A DNA stretch of 64,000 nucleotides from Cellulomonas sp. 73-92 (GTDB taxonomy: Bacteria > Actinomycetota > Actinomycetes > Actinomycetales > Cellulomonadaceae). A program made the translations under genes and the position numbers. Positions 1 through 8,483 of the stretch are shown in pieces. The stretch covers positions 1-64,000 of the forward strand of contig NZ_MKTH01000018.1 of the NCBI RefSeq assembly GCF_001898175.1, given 5' to 3'. A model generated the notes under the pieces. The model was not told the DNA's origin, ran no database searches, and worked only from the letters and a program-made list of their open reading frames with translations. Positions within the stretch are counted from its first letter, which is position 1, and the number at the start of each line of letters is the position of its first letter.

Positions 1-1
1 G

Positions 2-115
2 TTCTCCAACGCCGTCTACACGAACCTGCACGCCGCCGCCACCGGCTCGATGAGCGTCGCCGACGCCATCAAGGCGATCTCCGACGTCGCGAACCAGCAG
101 GCAGGCAATTCGTGA
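2..115 (+). CDS. ABC sugar-binding protein, C-terminal end only
   Basis: Only the last 37 codons lie in the window. They read in the frame that ends at TGA 113-115 and finish with a helical tail (SVADAIKAISDVANQQ), as is usual at the C-terminus of extracellular binding proteins of carbohydrate ABC importers. The stop overlaps the GTG start of the first permease (GTGA at 112-115), so the two are translationally coupled. The identity rests on position before a MalF/MalG-type permease pair; the segment is too short to prove family or substrate. The downstream genes suggest an N-acetylated amino sugar or a galactosamine oligosaccharide as ligand. Confidence 0.6.
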   Translation, partial: FSNAVYTNLHAAATGSMSVADAIKAISDVANQQAGNS

Positions 116-1098
116 TCCCCGCCCCGCGGAGGTCGGCCACGCCGACGCCGCGGGCGGACGACACCGTGCGTGACGAGGTGGTCCTGGCCGGTCGCAACGA
201 CCGGCCGGCCCGGACCACCCGTCCGCTGGTGCGGCGCTTCGACGCGCTGCCCTACGTGCTCGTCGCCCCCGTGGCGATCTTCATCGTCGGCCTCGCCATC
301 GTCCCGGCGCTGTTCACGATCATCGAGTCGTTCTTCACGGTCGACGAGCTGAACCCGCCCACGCGCTTCGCCGGCCTGGGGAACTTCGTCCAGCTGCTGC
401 ACAACCACGCGGTGACGAACAGCGCGGTCAACACGGCGCTCTACGTCGTCGTCGGCGTCACCCTGTCGACGGTGCTCGGCATGGCCATGGCGGTGCTGCT
501 GCAGCGCCCGTTCCGGGGCCGGGGCCTCGTCATCGCGATCCTCATCCTGCCGTGGGCCCTGCCCGGGGTCGTCGAGGGCATCCTCTGGTCCGGCATCTTC
601 GATCCCAACGCGGGCCTCATCAACTCCCTCATCGCCACGTTCCACCTGGGCGCCGGCGACGGCGTCCTGCTCGGTCAGAACCGGCTCCTGACGGTCGGCC
701 TCATCGGGCTGGTGCAGGTGTGGCAGATGACCCCGCTCTCGACGCTGCTGATCTTCGCCGCGCTCCAGCTGATCCCCGAGGAGCTCTACGAGGCGGCGGT
801 GGTCGACGGCGCGAACCAGTGGCGCCGCTTCACGGCCATCACGCTGCCGCTGGCACGGCCCGGCATCGCGGTCGCGATGGTCCAGGCGCTCATCGCCACG
901 CTCAACATCTTCGACCAGCCCTACGTGCTGAACGGGGCGGCCTCGACGGGGTCCTCCGTGACGATGGAGACCTACTTCGTCAGCTTCCAGAACCTCAACT
1001 TCGGTCAGGGCTACGCGCTCTCGCTCGTCGTCGCCCTCGTGACGGTCGCGCTCTCCCTGCTCGTCGTCCGCTTCATCTACCGGAAGGTCGAGCTGTGA
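112..1098 (+). CDS. ABC sugar permease, MalF/UgpA type
   Basis: A 328-residue inner-membrane permease of the carbohydrate (CUT1) ABC class. After a cytoplasmic arginine-rich N-terminus of about 45 residues there are six hydrophobic segments, beginning with the stretch YVLVAPVAIFIVGLAIV. The EAA loop that docks the ATPase is clear near the C-terminus (YEAAVVDGANQWRRF). The GTG start overlaps the stop of the preceding binding protein, and the stop overlaps the next GTG. No ATPase gene is in this operon, as is common in actinobacteria, where a shared MsiK-type ATPase serves many importers. Substrate is inferred from the downstream amino-sugar enzymes. Confidence 0.9.
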   Translation: MIPAPRRSATPTPRADDTVRDEVVLAGRNDRPARTTRPLVRRFDALPYVLVAPVAIFIVGLAIVPALFTIIESFFTVDELNPPTRFAGLGNFVQLLHNHAVTNSAVNTALYVVVGVTLSTVLGMAMAVLLQRPFRGRGLVIAILILPWALPGVVEGILWSGIFDPNAGLINSLIATFHLGAGDGVLLGQNRLLTVGLIGLVQVWQMTPLSTLLIFAALQLIPEELYEAAVVDGANQWRRFTAITLPLARPGIAVAMVQALIATLNIFDQPYVLNGAASTGSSVTMETYFVSFQNLNFGQGYALSLVVALVTVALSLLVVRFIYRKVEL

Positions 1099-1931
1099 AG
1101 TCGCGACGCCACCCGCTGCGCACGGTCGGGCTCGTGCTGGTCATCCTGTGGTCGATCGTCCCGATCTACTGGGCGACGAAGTCCAGCCTGCAGACCGAGA
1201 GCGCCGCCCGCTCCCGCCCCACCCAGTACGTGCCGCTGCACCCGACGCTCGCCAACTTCCGCGCCCTGCTCGTCGGGCAGGGCAGCGTCGCCACCGGCAT
1301 CCGCCACTCGCTGGTCAACATCGTCATCGAGTGCGCCGCGGCGACGGTCGTCACGGTGACGCTCGCCGCCCTCGCGGCCTACGCCTTCGCGCGCTTCCGC
1401 TTCAAGGGGCACACCGTGCTCTTCTACACGGTGCTGGCCACGATGGCGTTCCCGCCGTACACGACGCTGATCCCGCTCTACCGGATCATGAGCGCGTTCA
1501 ACCTGGTCAACACCTACACGGGCATCGTCCTGGTGTACGTGTCCGGCTTCCTGCCGCTGGCGGTCTGGGTGCTGCACAACTACTTCGCCAGCATCCCGGC
1601 CAGCATCGAGGAGGCCGGCCTCATCGACGGCGCCGGCCGGCTTCAGGTGTTCTGGCACCTCGTCCTGCCGCTGGCGATCCCCGGCGTGATCTCGATCGCC
1701 CTCATCACGTTCCTCTTCGGGTGGGCGCAGTTCCTGTTCCCGCTCGTGCTGTCGACCGACCTGTCCACCCAGCCGCTGACCGTGCTCATCGCGGCGCTGC
1801 AGGGCCGGCACATCGTGCCGTCCACGCTGATGAGCGCCGCCGGGATCCTCGCCATCGCGGTGCCCGCCGTCATCGCCCTGGCGTTCAACCGCTACATCGT
1901 CAACGGCCTGCTCGCCGGGAGCACCAAGTGA
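1095..1931 (+). CDS. ABC sugar permease, MalG type
   Basis: A 278-residue partner permease of the CUT1 class. I chose the GTG at 1095, which overlaps the stop of the first permease (GTGA) and gives an N-terminus running straight into the first membrane segment (TVGLVLVILWSIVPIYW). Six membrane segments follow, with the EAA loop EEAGLIDGAGRLQVF. It should form the heterodimeric channel with the previous gene product. A 43-base gap with a GAAGGAG ribosome-binding site separates it from the KbaZ-like gene, so the importer and enzymes form one operon. Confidence 0.9.
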   Translation: MKSRRHPLRTVGLVLVILWSIVPIYWATKSSLQTESAARSRPTQYVPLHPTLANFRALLVGQGSVATGIRHSLVNIVIECAAATVVTVTLAALAAYAFARFRFKGHTVLFYTVLATMAFPPYTTLIPLYRIMSAFNLVNTYTGIVLVYVSGFLPLAVWVLHNYFASIPASIEEAGLIDGAGRLQVFWHLVLPLAIPGVISIALITFLFGWAQFLFPLVLSTDLSTQPLTVLIAALQGRHIVPSTLMSAAGILAIAVPAVIALAFNRYIVNGLLAGSTK

Positions 1932-1974
1932 CCCGGCGGCCGGCCACGGCGACGCACCACGAAGGAGACCTGGC

Positions 1975-3273
1975 ATGACCGACGCCCTCGACGACATCCT
2001 CGGCCGCCACCGCGGCGGCGAGGCGGTCGGCATCACCTCGGTGTGCTCGGCCAGCCCGCTGGTGCTGCGGGCCGCCTGCGAGCAGGCCGTGGCCGACGAG
2101 GCCGCCGTGCTCATCGAGGCGACGAGCAACCAGGTGGACCAGTTCGGCGGCTACACCGGGATGACGCCGGCGGGCTTCCGGGACCTGGTCGGCGACATCG
2201 CCGACCGCGCGGGTCTGCCGCGCAGCCGCATCGTCCTCGGCGGCGACCACCTGGGCCCGAACGTCTGGCGCTCGCGCCCCGCCGCCGAGGCGATGGACCG
2301 GGCGGACGACCTGGTGCGCGCCTACGTCGAGGCCGGCTACACCAAGATCCACCTCGACTGCAGCATGGCCTGCGCCGACGACACGCTGCCGCTGACCGAC
2401 GAGGTCGTCGCGGGCCGCGCCGCACGGCTGGCCCGGGTCGCGGAGGACGCCGCCGAGCGCGCCTTCGGACGCAGCGAGCTGCGGTACGTCGTCGGCACCG
2501 AGGTCCCCGTGCCCGGCGGCGCCCACGAGGAGATCGCCGCACTGACGCCGACGTCGCCCACCGCGGCCGCCGCCACGATCGAGGCGCACGCCAAGGCCTT
2601 CGCAGCCGCCGGCCTGCACGCCGCGTGGGACCGCGTCGTCGCCCTCGTCGTGCAGCCCGGGGTCGAGTTCGACGCGGTGCAGGTCGTCGACTACGACCGC
2701 ACCCGGGCGCGCGACCTCAGCCGGATGATCGAGGGCCGGCCCCTGGTCTTCGAGGCGCACTCGACCGACTACCAGACGACCGCGAACCTCGCGGCGCTCG
2801 TCGAGGGCCACTGGGCCGTCCTCAAGGTCGGCCCGGGCCTGACGTTCGCGCTCAGGGAGGCGCTCTTCGCGCTGGCCGCCGTCGAGGCGGAGCTCGTGCC
2901 GGTCGGCGAGGCCTCGCGGCTGCCCGACGTCGTCGACGACGTGATGGTGCGGCAGCCCGGGTGGTGGCACGGCTACTACGAGGGCGACGAGTCCGCGCAG
3001 CGGCTCGCCCGCCGGTACAGCTACAGCGACCGCCTCCGCTACTACTGGCCCGACCCGCGGGTGTCCGCCGCCGTCGAGCGGCTGGTCAGCAACCTGCGCG
3101 CGACCCCACCTCCCCTGCCGCTGCTCAGCGCGCACCTGCCCGAGCAGTACGCCCGGGTGCGCGCCGGCGCCCTGTCCCCCGACCCGGTCGCCCTCGCGCT
3201 CGACCACGTCCGCGACGTGCTCCGCGCCTACGCGACCGCCTGCACCGCCGAGACCTCTAGGAGACTGTCGTGA
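1975..3273 (+). CDS. kbaZ: Tagatose-bisphosphate aldolase-type subunit, GatZ/KbaZ family
   Basis: A 432-residue protein of the GatZ/KbaZ family, normal length. Family hallmarks are present: an N-terminal segment ending in GITSVCSASPLVL, the IVLGGDHLGPNVW motif and the KIHLDCSMACADD motif. In enterobacteria this protein is the non-catalytic subunit that stabilises the class II tagatose-1,6-bisphosphate aldolase GatY/KbaY, and a KbaY-like gene lies in the same operon at 5435. The start is ATG with GAAGGAG 8 bases upstream. The stop overlaps the GTG of the AgaS-like gene. Role in galactosamine breakdown is inferred from the operon; galactitol use would be the alternative. Confidence 0.88.
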   Translation: MTDALDDILGRHRGGEAVGITSVCSASPLVLRAACEQAVADEAAVLIEATSNQVDQFGGYTGMTPAGFRDLVGDIADRAGLPRSRIVLGGDHLGPNVWRSRPAAEAMDRADDLVRAYVEAGYTKIHLDCSMACADDTLPLTDEVVAGRAARLARVAEDAAERAFGRSELRYVVGTEVPVPGGAHEEIAALTPTSPTAAAATIEAHAKAFAAAGLHAAWDRVVALVVQPGVEFDAVQVVDYDRTRARDLSRMIEGRPLVFEAHSTDYQTTANLAALVEGHWAVLKVGPGLTFALREALFALAAVEAELVPVGEASRLPDVVDDVMVRQPGWWHGYYEGDESAQRLARRYSYSDRLRYYWPDPRVSAAVERLVSNLRATPPPLPLLSAHLPEQYARVRAGALSPDPVALALDHVRDVLRAYATACTAETSRRLS

Positions 3274-4460
3274 CCACTCCCTCGAGCACCACCGCATCGG
3301 ACGGCGCACCCCTCGCCGCGCTGCGGTCGGCGGGCCTGCGTGACGCCCGGGCCGGGGCGACGGGCCGCGAGATCGCCCAGCAGCCCGCGATGTGGCGCCA
3401 GGTCGCCGCCGACCTCGCCGCGCGGCGCGACGCCGTCCAGGGCTTCCTGGAGCCTCTCCTGGCGCTGCGGGACCTGCGCATCGTGCTCACGGGCGCGGGC
3501 ACCTCGGCCTTCGCGGGCGAGCTGCTCGCCCCGGCGCTGACCGCGCGGCTGCGCCGCCGGGTCGACGCCGTGGCCACCACGGACATCGTGTCCAACCCGC
3601 GGGAGGCGTTCGCCGAGGACGTCCCGACGCTGCTGGTCTCGTTCGCGCGGTCGGGGGACAGCCCCGAGAGCGTCGCGGCGACGCTGCTCGCCGACCAGTC
3701 GCTGCGCGTCGTGCACCACCTCATCGTCACGTGCAACCCCGACGGCGAGCTGGCCCGCGTGCACGGGGACGCCGAGCGCTCCCTCGTGCTCCTCATGCCG
3801 CCGGAGACGAACGACGAGGGCTTCGCGATGACCTCGAGCTTCACCTCGATGGTCCTGGCGACCTGGCTCGCGCTGACGGCGGGCGACGGGGCCGACCTCG
3901 TCGACCGCGTCGCCGACGCCGGTGCCGGGCTGCTGCGCGAGCGCGCGGACGCCGTGGCCGAGCTCGCGGCGCGGCGCTACCGGCGGATCGTCTACCTCGG
4001 CAGCGGCCCCCTCGCCGCGCTGGCACGGGAGTCCGCGCTCAAGGTCCTCGAGCTGAGCGCCGGGAGCGTGATCAGCTACTTCGACTCGTCCCTCGGGTTC
4101 CGGCACGGGCCGAAGTCGGTGATCGACGGCGAGAGCCTGGCGATCGTGTACCTGTCCAACGACCCGTACACGCGCCAGTACGACGAGGACATCGCCGCCG
4201 AGCTGCGCCAGCAGATGTCGGACGAGCACGTCCTCGTCGTCGACGCGCGTCCCGGCGCAGGTGTCGGGCGCGAGTGGACCGTGCCGGGGCTCGAGGACGC
4301 CCCCGACGTCCTGGTGGCCCTACCCTTCCTGCTCGTGGCCCAGCTCTTCGCCCTCGACACGTCGTTGGCGCTCGGGCTGACCCCGGACTCCCCGTCGCCG
4401 TCGGGCCAGGTGAACCGCGTCGTCAAGGGCGTCACGGTGCACCCCTACGACGGGCGGTAG
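3270..4460 (+). CDS. agaS: AgaS-type ketose/aldose isomerase or amino-sugar-6-phosphate deaminase
   Basis: A 396-residue cytoplasmic protein with two SIS sugar-phosphate-binding domains. The first has IVLTGAGTSAFAG and the SFARSGDSPESV phosphate-binding loop. The second has VYLGSGPLAALARESALK followed by GFRHGPKSV, the usual AgaS/GlmS-like signature. In the N-acetylgalactosamine pathway AgaS converts galactosamine-6-phosphate to tagatose-6-phosphate with loss of ammonia. The GTG start overlaps the kbaZ stop (GTGA), giving coupling. The kinase gene follows three bases after its stop. The assignment is firm at family level; the exact substrate is inferred from KbaY/KbaZ neighbours. Confidence 0.88.
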   Translation: MTTPSSTTASDGAPLAALRSAGLRDARAGATGREIAQQPAMWRQVAADLAARRDAVQGFLEPLLALRDLRIVLTGAGTSAFAGELLAPALTARLRRRVDAVATTDIVSNPREAFAEDVPTLLVSFARSGDSPESVAATLLADQSLRVVHHLIVTCNPDGELARVHGDAERSLVLLMPPETNDEGFAMTSSFTSMVLATWLALTAGDGADLVDRVADAGAGLLRERADAVAELAARRYRRIVYLGSGPLAALARESALKVLELSAGSVISYFDSSLGFRHGPKSVIDGESLAIVYLSNDPYTRQYDEDIAAELRQQMSDEHVLVVDARPGAGVGREWTVPGLEDAPDVLVALPFLLVAQLFALDTSLALGLTPDSPSPSGQVNRVVKGVTVHPYDGR

Positions 4461-4463
4461 CCC

Positions 4464-5438
4464 GTGTTCCTCGGCGTCGACGGCGGCGGGACCAAGACCG
4501 CCCTCTGCCTCGTGGCCGACGACGGCCGGGTGGCGGCCCGGCTGCGGGCGCCCAGCTGCTACTACCTGGGCAAGCGAGAGGGCATCGGCCTGGTCACGCG
4601 CGTGCTGACCGAGGCCGTCGCGGAGGTGTGCGGCCTGGCCGGGATCTCCCCCGCGCAGGTCGCGTACGCGTTCGTCGCGCTGCCCGCGTACGGCGAGGTC
4701 AGCGCGGACGTCCCGGCGCTGGACGCGGCGCCGCGCGCGGCCCTCGGCCACGACCGGTACGCGTGCGGCAACGACATGGTGGCCGGGTGGGCCGGCTCGC
4801 TGGGTGCGGCCGACGGCATCAACGTCGTGGCCGGCACGGGCTCGATCTGCTACGGCGAGCGCGACGGGCGGCGGGTCCGGGTCGGCGGCTGGGGCGAGCT
4901 CTTCGGCGACGAGGGATCGGGGCACTGGATCGCGATCCGTGGCCTGCAGGCCTTCTCCCGGATGAGCGACGGCCGGCTGCCGGCCGGCCCGCTGCTCGAC
5001 GCGGTGCGTGCCCACCTCGAGGTGGCCGCGGACCTCGACGTCATCGACGTCACCATGGGCCGCTGGCACGGCGACCGGCGGCGGGTGGCCGCGCTGTCCA
5101 CGGTCGTCGCGCAGGCGGCGGAGCGCGGCGACCACGAGGCGGGCGCCATCCTCACCCAGGCGGCGGCCGAGCTCGTGCAGCTCGTCGACACCGCCCGCCG
5201 CCGGCTCGGGTACGCCCTGGACGAGCCCGTCGCCGTGTCCCACTCGGGCGGGGTGTTCTCGGCGGCGCCGGTGCGCGACGAGTTCGTCCGGCTCCTGCGC
5301 GCGGCGTCGGCCGACTACGAGTTCCGCGAGCCGCTGTACCCCCCGGTCGTCGGCTCGGCGCTGTACGCCGCCCGGCTCGCGGGGACCCCGCTGGCGCCGT
5401 CGGCGCTGGCGCGCCTGCGGGACGAGGCGCAGGCGTGA
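4464..5438 (+). CDS. BadF/BcrA-type ATPase family N-acetylhexosamine kinase
   Basis: A 324-residue kinase of the ASKHA fold. The N-terminal phosphate-1 motif FLGVDGGGTKT and the phosphate-2 motif VVAGTGSICYG are clear, with a WGELFGDEGSGHWIA segment between the lobes. This is the family of eukaryotic-type N-acetylglucosamine kinases and bacterial BadF/BcrA ATPases. In this operon it most likely phosphorylates imported N-acetylgalactosamine or galactosamine at C6 before AgaS, which makes sense because the sugar enters by an ABC importer rather than a phosphotransferase. Start is GTG at 4464. No deacetylase (AgaA/NagA) is in view; it may lie upstream of the window or elsewhere. Confidence 0.85.
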   Translation: MFLGVDGGGTKTALCLVADDGRVAARLRAPSCYYLGKREGIGLVTRVLTEAVAEVCGLAGISPAQVAYAFVALPAYGEVSADVPALDAAPRAALGHDRYACGNDMVAGWAGSLGAADGINVVAGTGSICYGERDGRRVRVGGWGELFGDEGSGHWIAIRGLQAFSRMSDGRLPAGPLLDAVRAHLEVAADLDVIDVTMGRWHGDRRRVAALSTVVAQAAERGDHEAGAILTQAAAELVQLVDTARRRLGYALDEPVAVSHSGGVFSAAPVRDEFVRLLRAASADYEFREPLYPPVVGSALYAARLAGTPLAPSALARLRDEAQA

Positions 5439-6277
5439 GCCGACCGCTCGAGGACACGGCCGACGAGGTTCGTCGTGCCCGCCGACTGGGCCGCGGCATC
5501 GGCGCCTTCAACGTCGTCCTGCTCGAGCACGCCGAGGCGATCGTGGCGGGCGCCGAGCGGGCCGGTCTGCCCGTCGTCCTGCAGATCAGCCAGAACTGCG
5601 TCGCCTACCACGGCGCGTTCGCACCGATCGGGCTCGCGGCGCTGGCCCTGGCGCGGCGCGCGAGCGTGCCGGTCGTCGTGCACCTGGACCACGCGGAGGA
5701 CCCCGACCTGGTGCGGGAGGCCGTCGCGGCCGGCGTGGGCAGCGTGATGTTCGACGGCTCGCGCCTGCCCTACGAGCAGAACCTCGCGGCCACGCGGGCC
5801 GTCGTGGCGCACTGCCACGCCCACGGCGTCGTCGTGGAGGCCGAGCTCGGCGAGGTCGGCGGCAAGGACGGCGTGCACGCGCCGGGGGCGCGCACCGACC
5901 CGGCGGAGGCCGCCGCGTTCGTCGCCGCAACGGGCGTCGACTGGCTCGCCGTGGCCGTCGGCACGTCGCACGCCATGGTCGAGCGGGTCGCCACCGCCGA
6001 CGTGGACCTCATCCAGGCGCTGGCCGCCGCGCTCGACGTTCCCCTGGTGCTGCACGGCTCGTCCGGGCTGTCCGACGAGGAGCTGGCCGGGGCGGTGCGC
6101 GCCGGGATCACCAAGGTGAACGTCGCCACGCACCTCAACGTGCTCTTCACCACGGCGCTGCGGGCCGCGCTCGACGTCCCCCGGCCGCCGGTCGACCCGC
6201 GACGGTACGTCGCCGCGGGCCGCGCGGCGGTGGCGGGCGAGGTGGAACGGCTCCTGCGGCTGCTCGCCGCCGCGTGA
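5435..6277 (+). CDS. kbaY: Class II tagatose/fructose-bisphosphate aldolase, KbaY/GatY type
   Basis: A 280-residue zinc aldolase. Metal and catalytic landmarks are visible: VVHLDHAEDPDLV (zinc His and catalytic Asp), the VEAELGEVGGKDG segment, the VGTSHAMV histidine and LHGSSGLSDEE, where the second zinc His is followed by the phosphate loop. It would cleave tagatose-1,6-bisphosphate to dihydroxyacetone phosphate and glyceraldehyde-3-phosphate together with the KbaZ-like subunit. The start is the GTG that overlaps the kinase stop (GTGA). No tagatose-6-phosphate kinase is present in the visible operon, so that step must come from a gene elsewhere. A hairpin at 6282-6305 follows the stop. Confidence 0.87.
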   Translation: MSRPLEDTADEVRRARRLGRGIGAFNVVLLEHAEAIVAGAERAGLPVVLQISQNCVAYHGAFAPIGLAALALARRASVPVVVHLDHAEDPDLVREAVAAGVGSVMFDGSRLPYEQNLAATRAVVAHCHAHGVVVEAELGEVGGKDGVHAPGARTDPAEAAAFVAATGVDWLAVAVGTSHAMVERVATADVDLIQALAAALDVPLVLHGSSGLSDEELAGAVRAGITKVNVATHLNVLFTTALRAALDVPRPPVDPRRYVAAGRAAVAGEVERLLRLLAAA

Positions 6278-6279
6278 GG

Positions 6280-6888
6280 TCAGCCGGCCTCGGGCACGGC
6301 CGGCTCCCCCAGCGACAGCATCAGCCGGTTCGCCCAGGCGAAGAACGCCGCGGACTGCACCACGTCGACGATCGCCTGGTCGTCGAAGCCCTGCGCGCGC
6401 AGCGCCGACACGTGCACGGGCCCGAAGCGCGGCGGGGTCGCCGTGAGCGCGGCGGCCGCGTCGACCACCGCCGTCCAGCGGGGGTCCTGCGCCGCGCCGA
6501 TCCCCTCGTCGAGCAGCCGCTGGACGTCCTGGCGGCGGTCGGACAGCCGGGCCGCCAGCCGGGAGTGGACGCTCGCGCAGTAGACGCAGCCGTTGCTGCG
6601 CGACGCCGCGGCCGCGACCAGCTCGCGCTCGGTGCGCGGCAGGCCGGCGTTGACGTTGTAGAAGATGTCGTTGTCGGCGCGGGTCCGGGCGCCGAGGACC
6701 ACGGGGTCCCGCACGAGCAGCCGGAAGTACGGGCTGGCGACGCGGCTCCGGTCGGTGAGGGCCGCGTAGTCGTCCTCGGTCAGGTCGCCCGTGGCCTTGG
6801 GCCGCAGCCACGGCACCCAGTCGAGCTGCGCCTGCGTGAAGGCGTCCGGCCGGCGCAGTCCCCGGTGCTCGATCACCGCTGCGTTCAT
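6280..6888 (-). CDS. Alkylhydroperoxidase-like (AhpD/CMD fold) protein with CxxC
   Basis: A 202-residue AhpD-like protein. The redox motif is intact: SNGCVYCASVHS, with cysteines at 101 and 104 and His108, as in AhpD where the pair reduces peroxides or acts as a disulfide relay. It resembles what I remember as the Avi_7169 peroxidase-domain family (not checked). It is the last gene of the riboswitch-led operon; its ATG follows the previous stop by one base and has AAGGAG 8 bases upstream. In this setting it may deal with peroxide or thiol products made by the flavin monooxygenase encoded two genes upstream; that link is inference. Confidence 0.8.
   Translation of the reverse strand: MNAAVIEHRGLRRPDAFTQAQLDWVPWLRPKATGDLTEDDYAALTDRSRVASPYFRLLVRDPVVLGARTRADNDIFYNVNAGLPRTERELVAAAASRSNGCVYCASVHSRLAARLSDRRQDVQRLLDEGIGAAQDPRWTAVVDAAAALTATPPRFGPVHVSALRAQGFDDQAIVDVVQSAAFFAWANRLMLSLGEPAVPEAG
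6282..6305. terminator. Hairpin terminator between convergent operons
   Basis: A perfect 8-bp inverted repeat (AGCCGGCC/GGCCGGCT) with an 8-base loop lies 5 bases after the aldolase stop and inside the last codons of the convergent minus-strand gene. It is followed by a run of C, not T. It could end transcription of the plus-strand operon and perhaps of both. Confidence 0.5.
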
Positions 6889-6889
6889 G

Positions 6890-7474
6890 TCAGCTCTCCT
6901 TGAGGACGGCCAGCCCCGCGACGACGCGGAGCTGGAAGTGGGTGAAGGCGACGAGCTGGGAGATCGTCACGATGCCGTCGACGCTCCAGCCCGCGTCGAG
7001 GAGTGCCCGCAGCGCGCCCGGGTCGGCGTCCCGCGGGTGGTAGGTCAGCAGGTGGGCGTGCTCGAGGGCGGCGGCCAGGCGCTCTCCGGCCACGGCCCGC
7101 AGCTCGTCGGGCGCGAGCCAGCGCGGGCCGGCCTCGTCCTCGACGCTGAGCGGCCCGGCCGGGTACGAGCCGTACGGCCCACGGGTGACGGCGGCCGGCA
7201 GGGCCGCGACCAGGGCGGCGAGCACGGCGGGGTCGAGCGCACCCAGCAGGTCCGCGTGGTGCTCGGCCAGCCCGTCGGCCCCGCTGAGGGCGGCCACCCA
7301 CCAGGCGATCGCGGCGCGCTCGAGCGCGCCGGCCCGCTCCAGGTCGGCCGGCGCCGCGACGAGGCCGTCGTACGTCGCCTGCGCGTCGCTGCGCGCCACC
7401 GGGCGCCGGGAGCGCAGGTCGTCGAGCCGGCTGCCGGGCGTGATCCCGACGAGGGCGTCGATGAGGTCAGCCAC
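6890..7474 (-). CDS. CMD-fold protein lacking the redox cysteines
   Basis: A 194-residue, mostly helical protein that looks like a carboxymuconolactone-decarboxylase-fold (CMD) protein. The CxxC pair of AhpD is absent: the protein contains no cysteine. The C-terminal part (IVTISQLVAFTHFQLRVVAGL) resembles the helical end of the CMD fold. It overlaps the monooxygenase gene by 8 bases and precedes the CxxC-bearing relative by one base. A heteromeric partnership between the two CMD proteins is plausible. From memory it matches the Avi_7170-like CMD family that travels with the neighbouring monooxygenase; no function is established that I know of. Confidence 0.7.
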   Translation of the reverse strand: MADLIDALVGITPGSRLDDLRSRRPVARSDAQATYDGLVAAPADLERAGALERAAIAWWVAALSGADGLAEHHADLLGALDPAVLAALVAALPAAVTRGPYGSYPAGPLSVEDEAGPRWLAPDELRAVAGERLAAALEHAHLLTYHPRDADPGALRALLDAGWSVDGIVTISQLVAFTHFQLRVVAGLAVLKES

Positions 7475-8483
7475 GGTGGGCCTCCTTCGTGGGGTCGGGG
7501 ATCCAGCCGAGGGCGGGGGCGACCTCGCCGGCGATGAGCTCGAGGGACCGCAGCAGCACCTCGTGGGGCGGGTCGATCGGGTGGGACTGGAAGACGAGGT
7601 CTGTCGCGGCCAGGAGCACGTCGTCGGCCTTGAGCTCGGCGACGACCCGCTCCGGCGTGCCGACGTGGAGGTCGAAGAGCGCCAGCAGCTCCTCGCGCGA
7701 GGCCCCCGCGGGCACCTCGACGCCGAGCGCGCGCGCGGCGCCCAGGCTGCGCTCGATGCCCCGGTCTGCGAGGCGCTCCGCGGTGAGCTCGTCGTCGACG
7801 ACGACGAGGTTGCGGGAGCCGAAGACCCGCGGGCGGACGCCGGCCGGCAGCGCGGCGCGGTAGGCCTCCACGACGCGGCGCTGGGTGTCGGCCAGCGTGC
7901 CTTCGGTGTGGGGCTGCGTCTTGGAGAGCATGAGGCCGAAGCCGGCGGCGCCGATCCGGGTGGCGCCCTCCGCGGAGAACGTCGCCTGCCACAGCGTCTC
8001 CAGCAGCCCCGGCGCCGCCGGGTACAGCGCGCCGCCGTCGTTCGTCAGCACGTCGCCGCGCAGCGCGCCGACCAGCTGCTCGGTGTGCCGGGCGAAGATC
8101 GCCGAGCGGTCCGTCGGGTCATGCCCGAACGGCGGGAAGGAGCTGGGCGTGCCGCCGCTGCCGATCCCGACCTCGAGGCGGCCGCCGGACAGCAGCCACA
8201 GCACCGCGGCGTCCTCGGCGACCCGCAGCGGGGCCTCGAGCGGCAAGGTGATGATGCTCGTCCCCAGCACGATCCGGGAGGTCTGCGCCGCCGCGTGCGA
8301 CAGCAGGACGAGCGGCGAGGGCAGCCCGCCCTCGTGCTCGTGGAAGTGGTGCTGGGCCACCCACGCGGTGTCGAAGCCGAGGAGCTCGGCGCTGCGGACC
8401 TGGTCGAGGGCGAGCCGGTACCGCTCGTCGGCCGTCGTCTCGTCGAGCACCCGGGTGAAGAAGCCGAGCCGTTGCCGTGTCAT
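7467..8483 (-). CDS. LLM-class FMN-dependent monooxygenase
   Basis: A 338-residue luciferase-like flavin monooxygenase with the TIM-barrel features of the family: WVAQHHFHEHEGGLPSPL near residue 41, the strand IVLGTSIITLPLEAP and the GGRLEVGIGSGG loop. Such enzymes use reduced FMN and oxygen to open or desulfurise small substrates; known relatives include alkanesulfonate and sulfone monooxygenases. It best resembles the KPN_01858-like group as I remember it. Its start overlaps the stop of livF (ATGA). Control by a SAM-IV riboswitch suggests an organosulfur substrate. No flavin reductase is in the operon. Confidence 0.85.
   Translation of the reverse strand: MTRQRLGFFTRVLDETTADERYRLALDQVRSAELLGFDTAWVAQHHFHEHEGGLPSPLVLLSHAAAQTSRIVLGTSIITLPLEAPLRVAEDAAVLWLLSGGRLEVGIGSGGTPSSFPPFGHDPTDRSAIFARHTEQLVGALRGDVLTNDGGALYPAAPGLLETLWQATFSAEGATRIGAAGFGLMLSKTQPHTEGTLADTQRRVVEAYRAALPAGVRPRVFGSRNLVVVDDELTAERLADRGIERSLGAARALGVEVPAGASREELLALFDLHVGTPERVVAELKADDVLLAATDLVFQSHPIDPPHEVLLRSLELIAGEVAPALGWIPDPTKEAHRG

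Noticed and set aside
1077..3309. Long minus-strand open frames opposite the permease, kbaZ and agaS genes
   Set aside because: They are Arg/Gly/Pro/Asp-rich mirror frames produced by high GC at third positions; no ribosome-binding site or family motif, and the plus-strand genes are certain.
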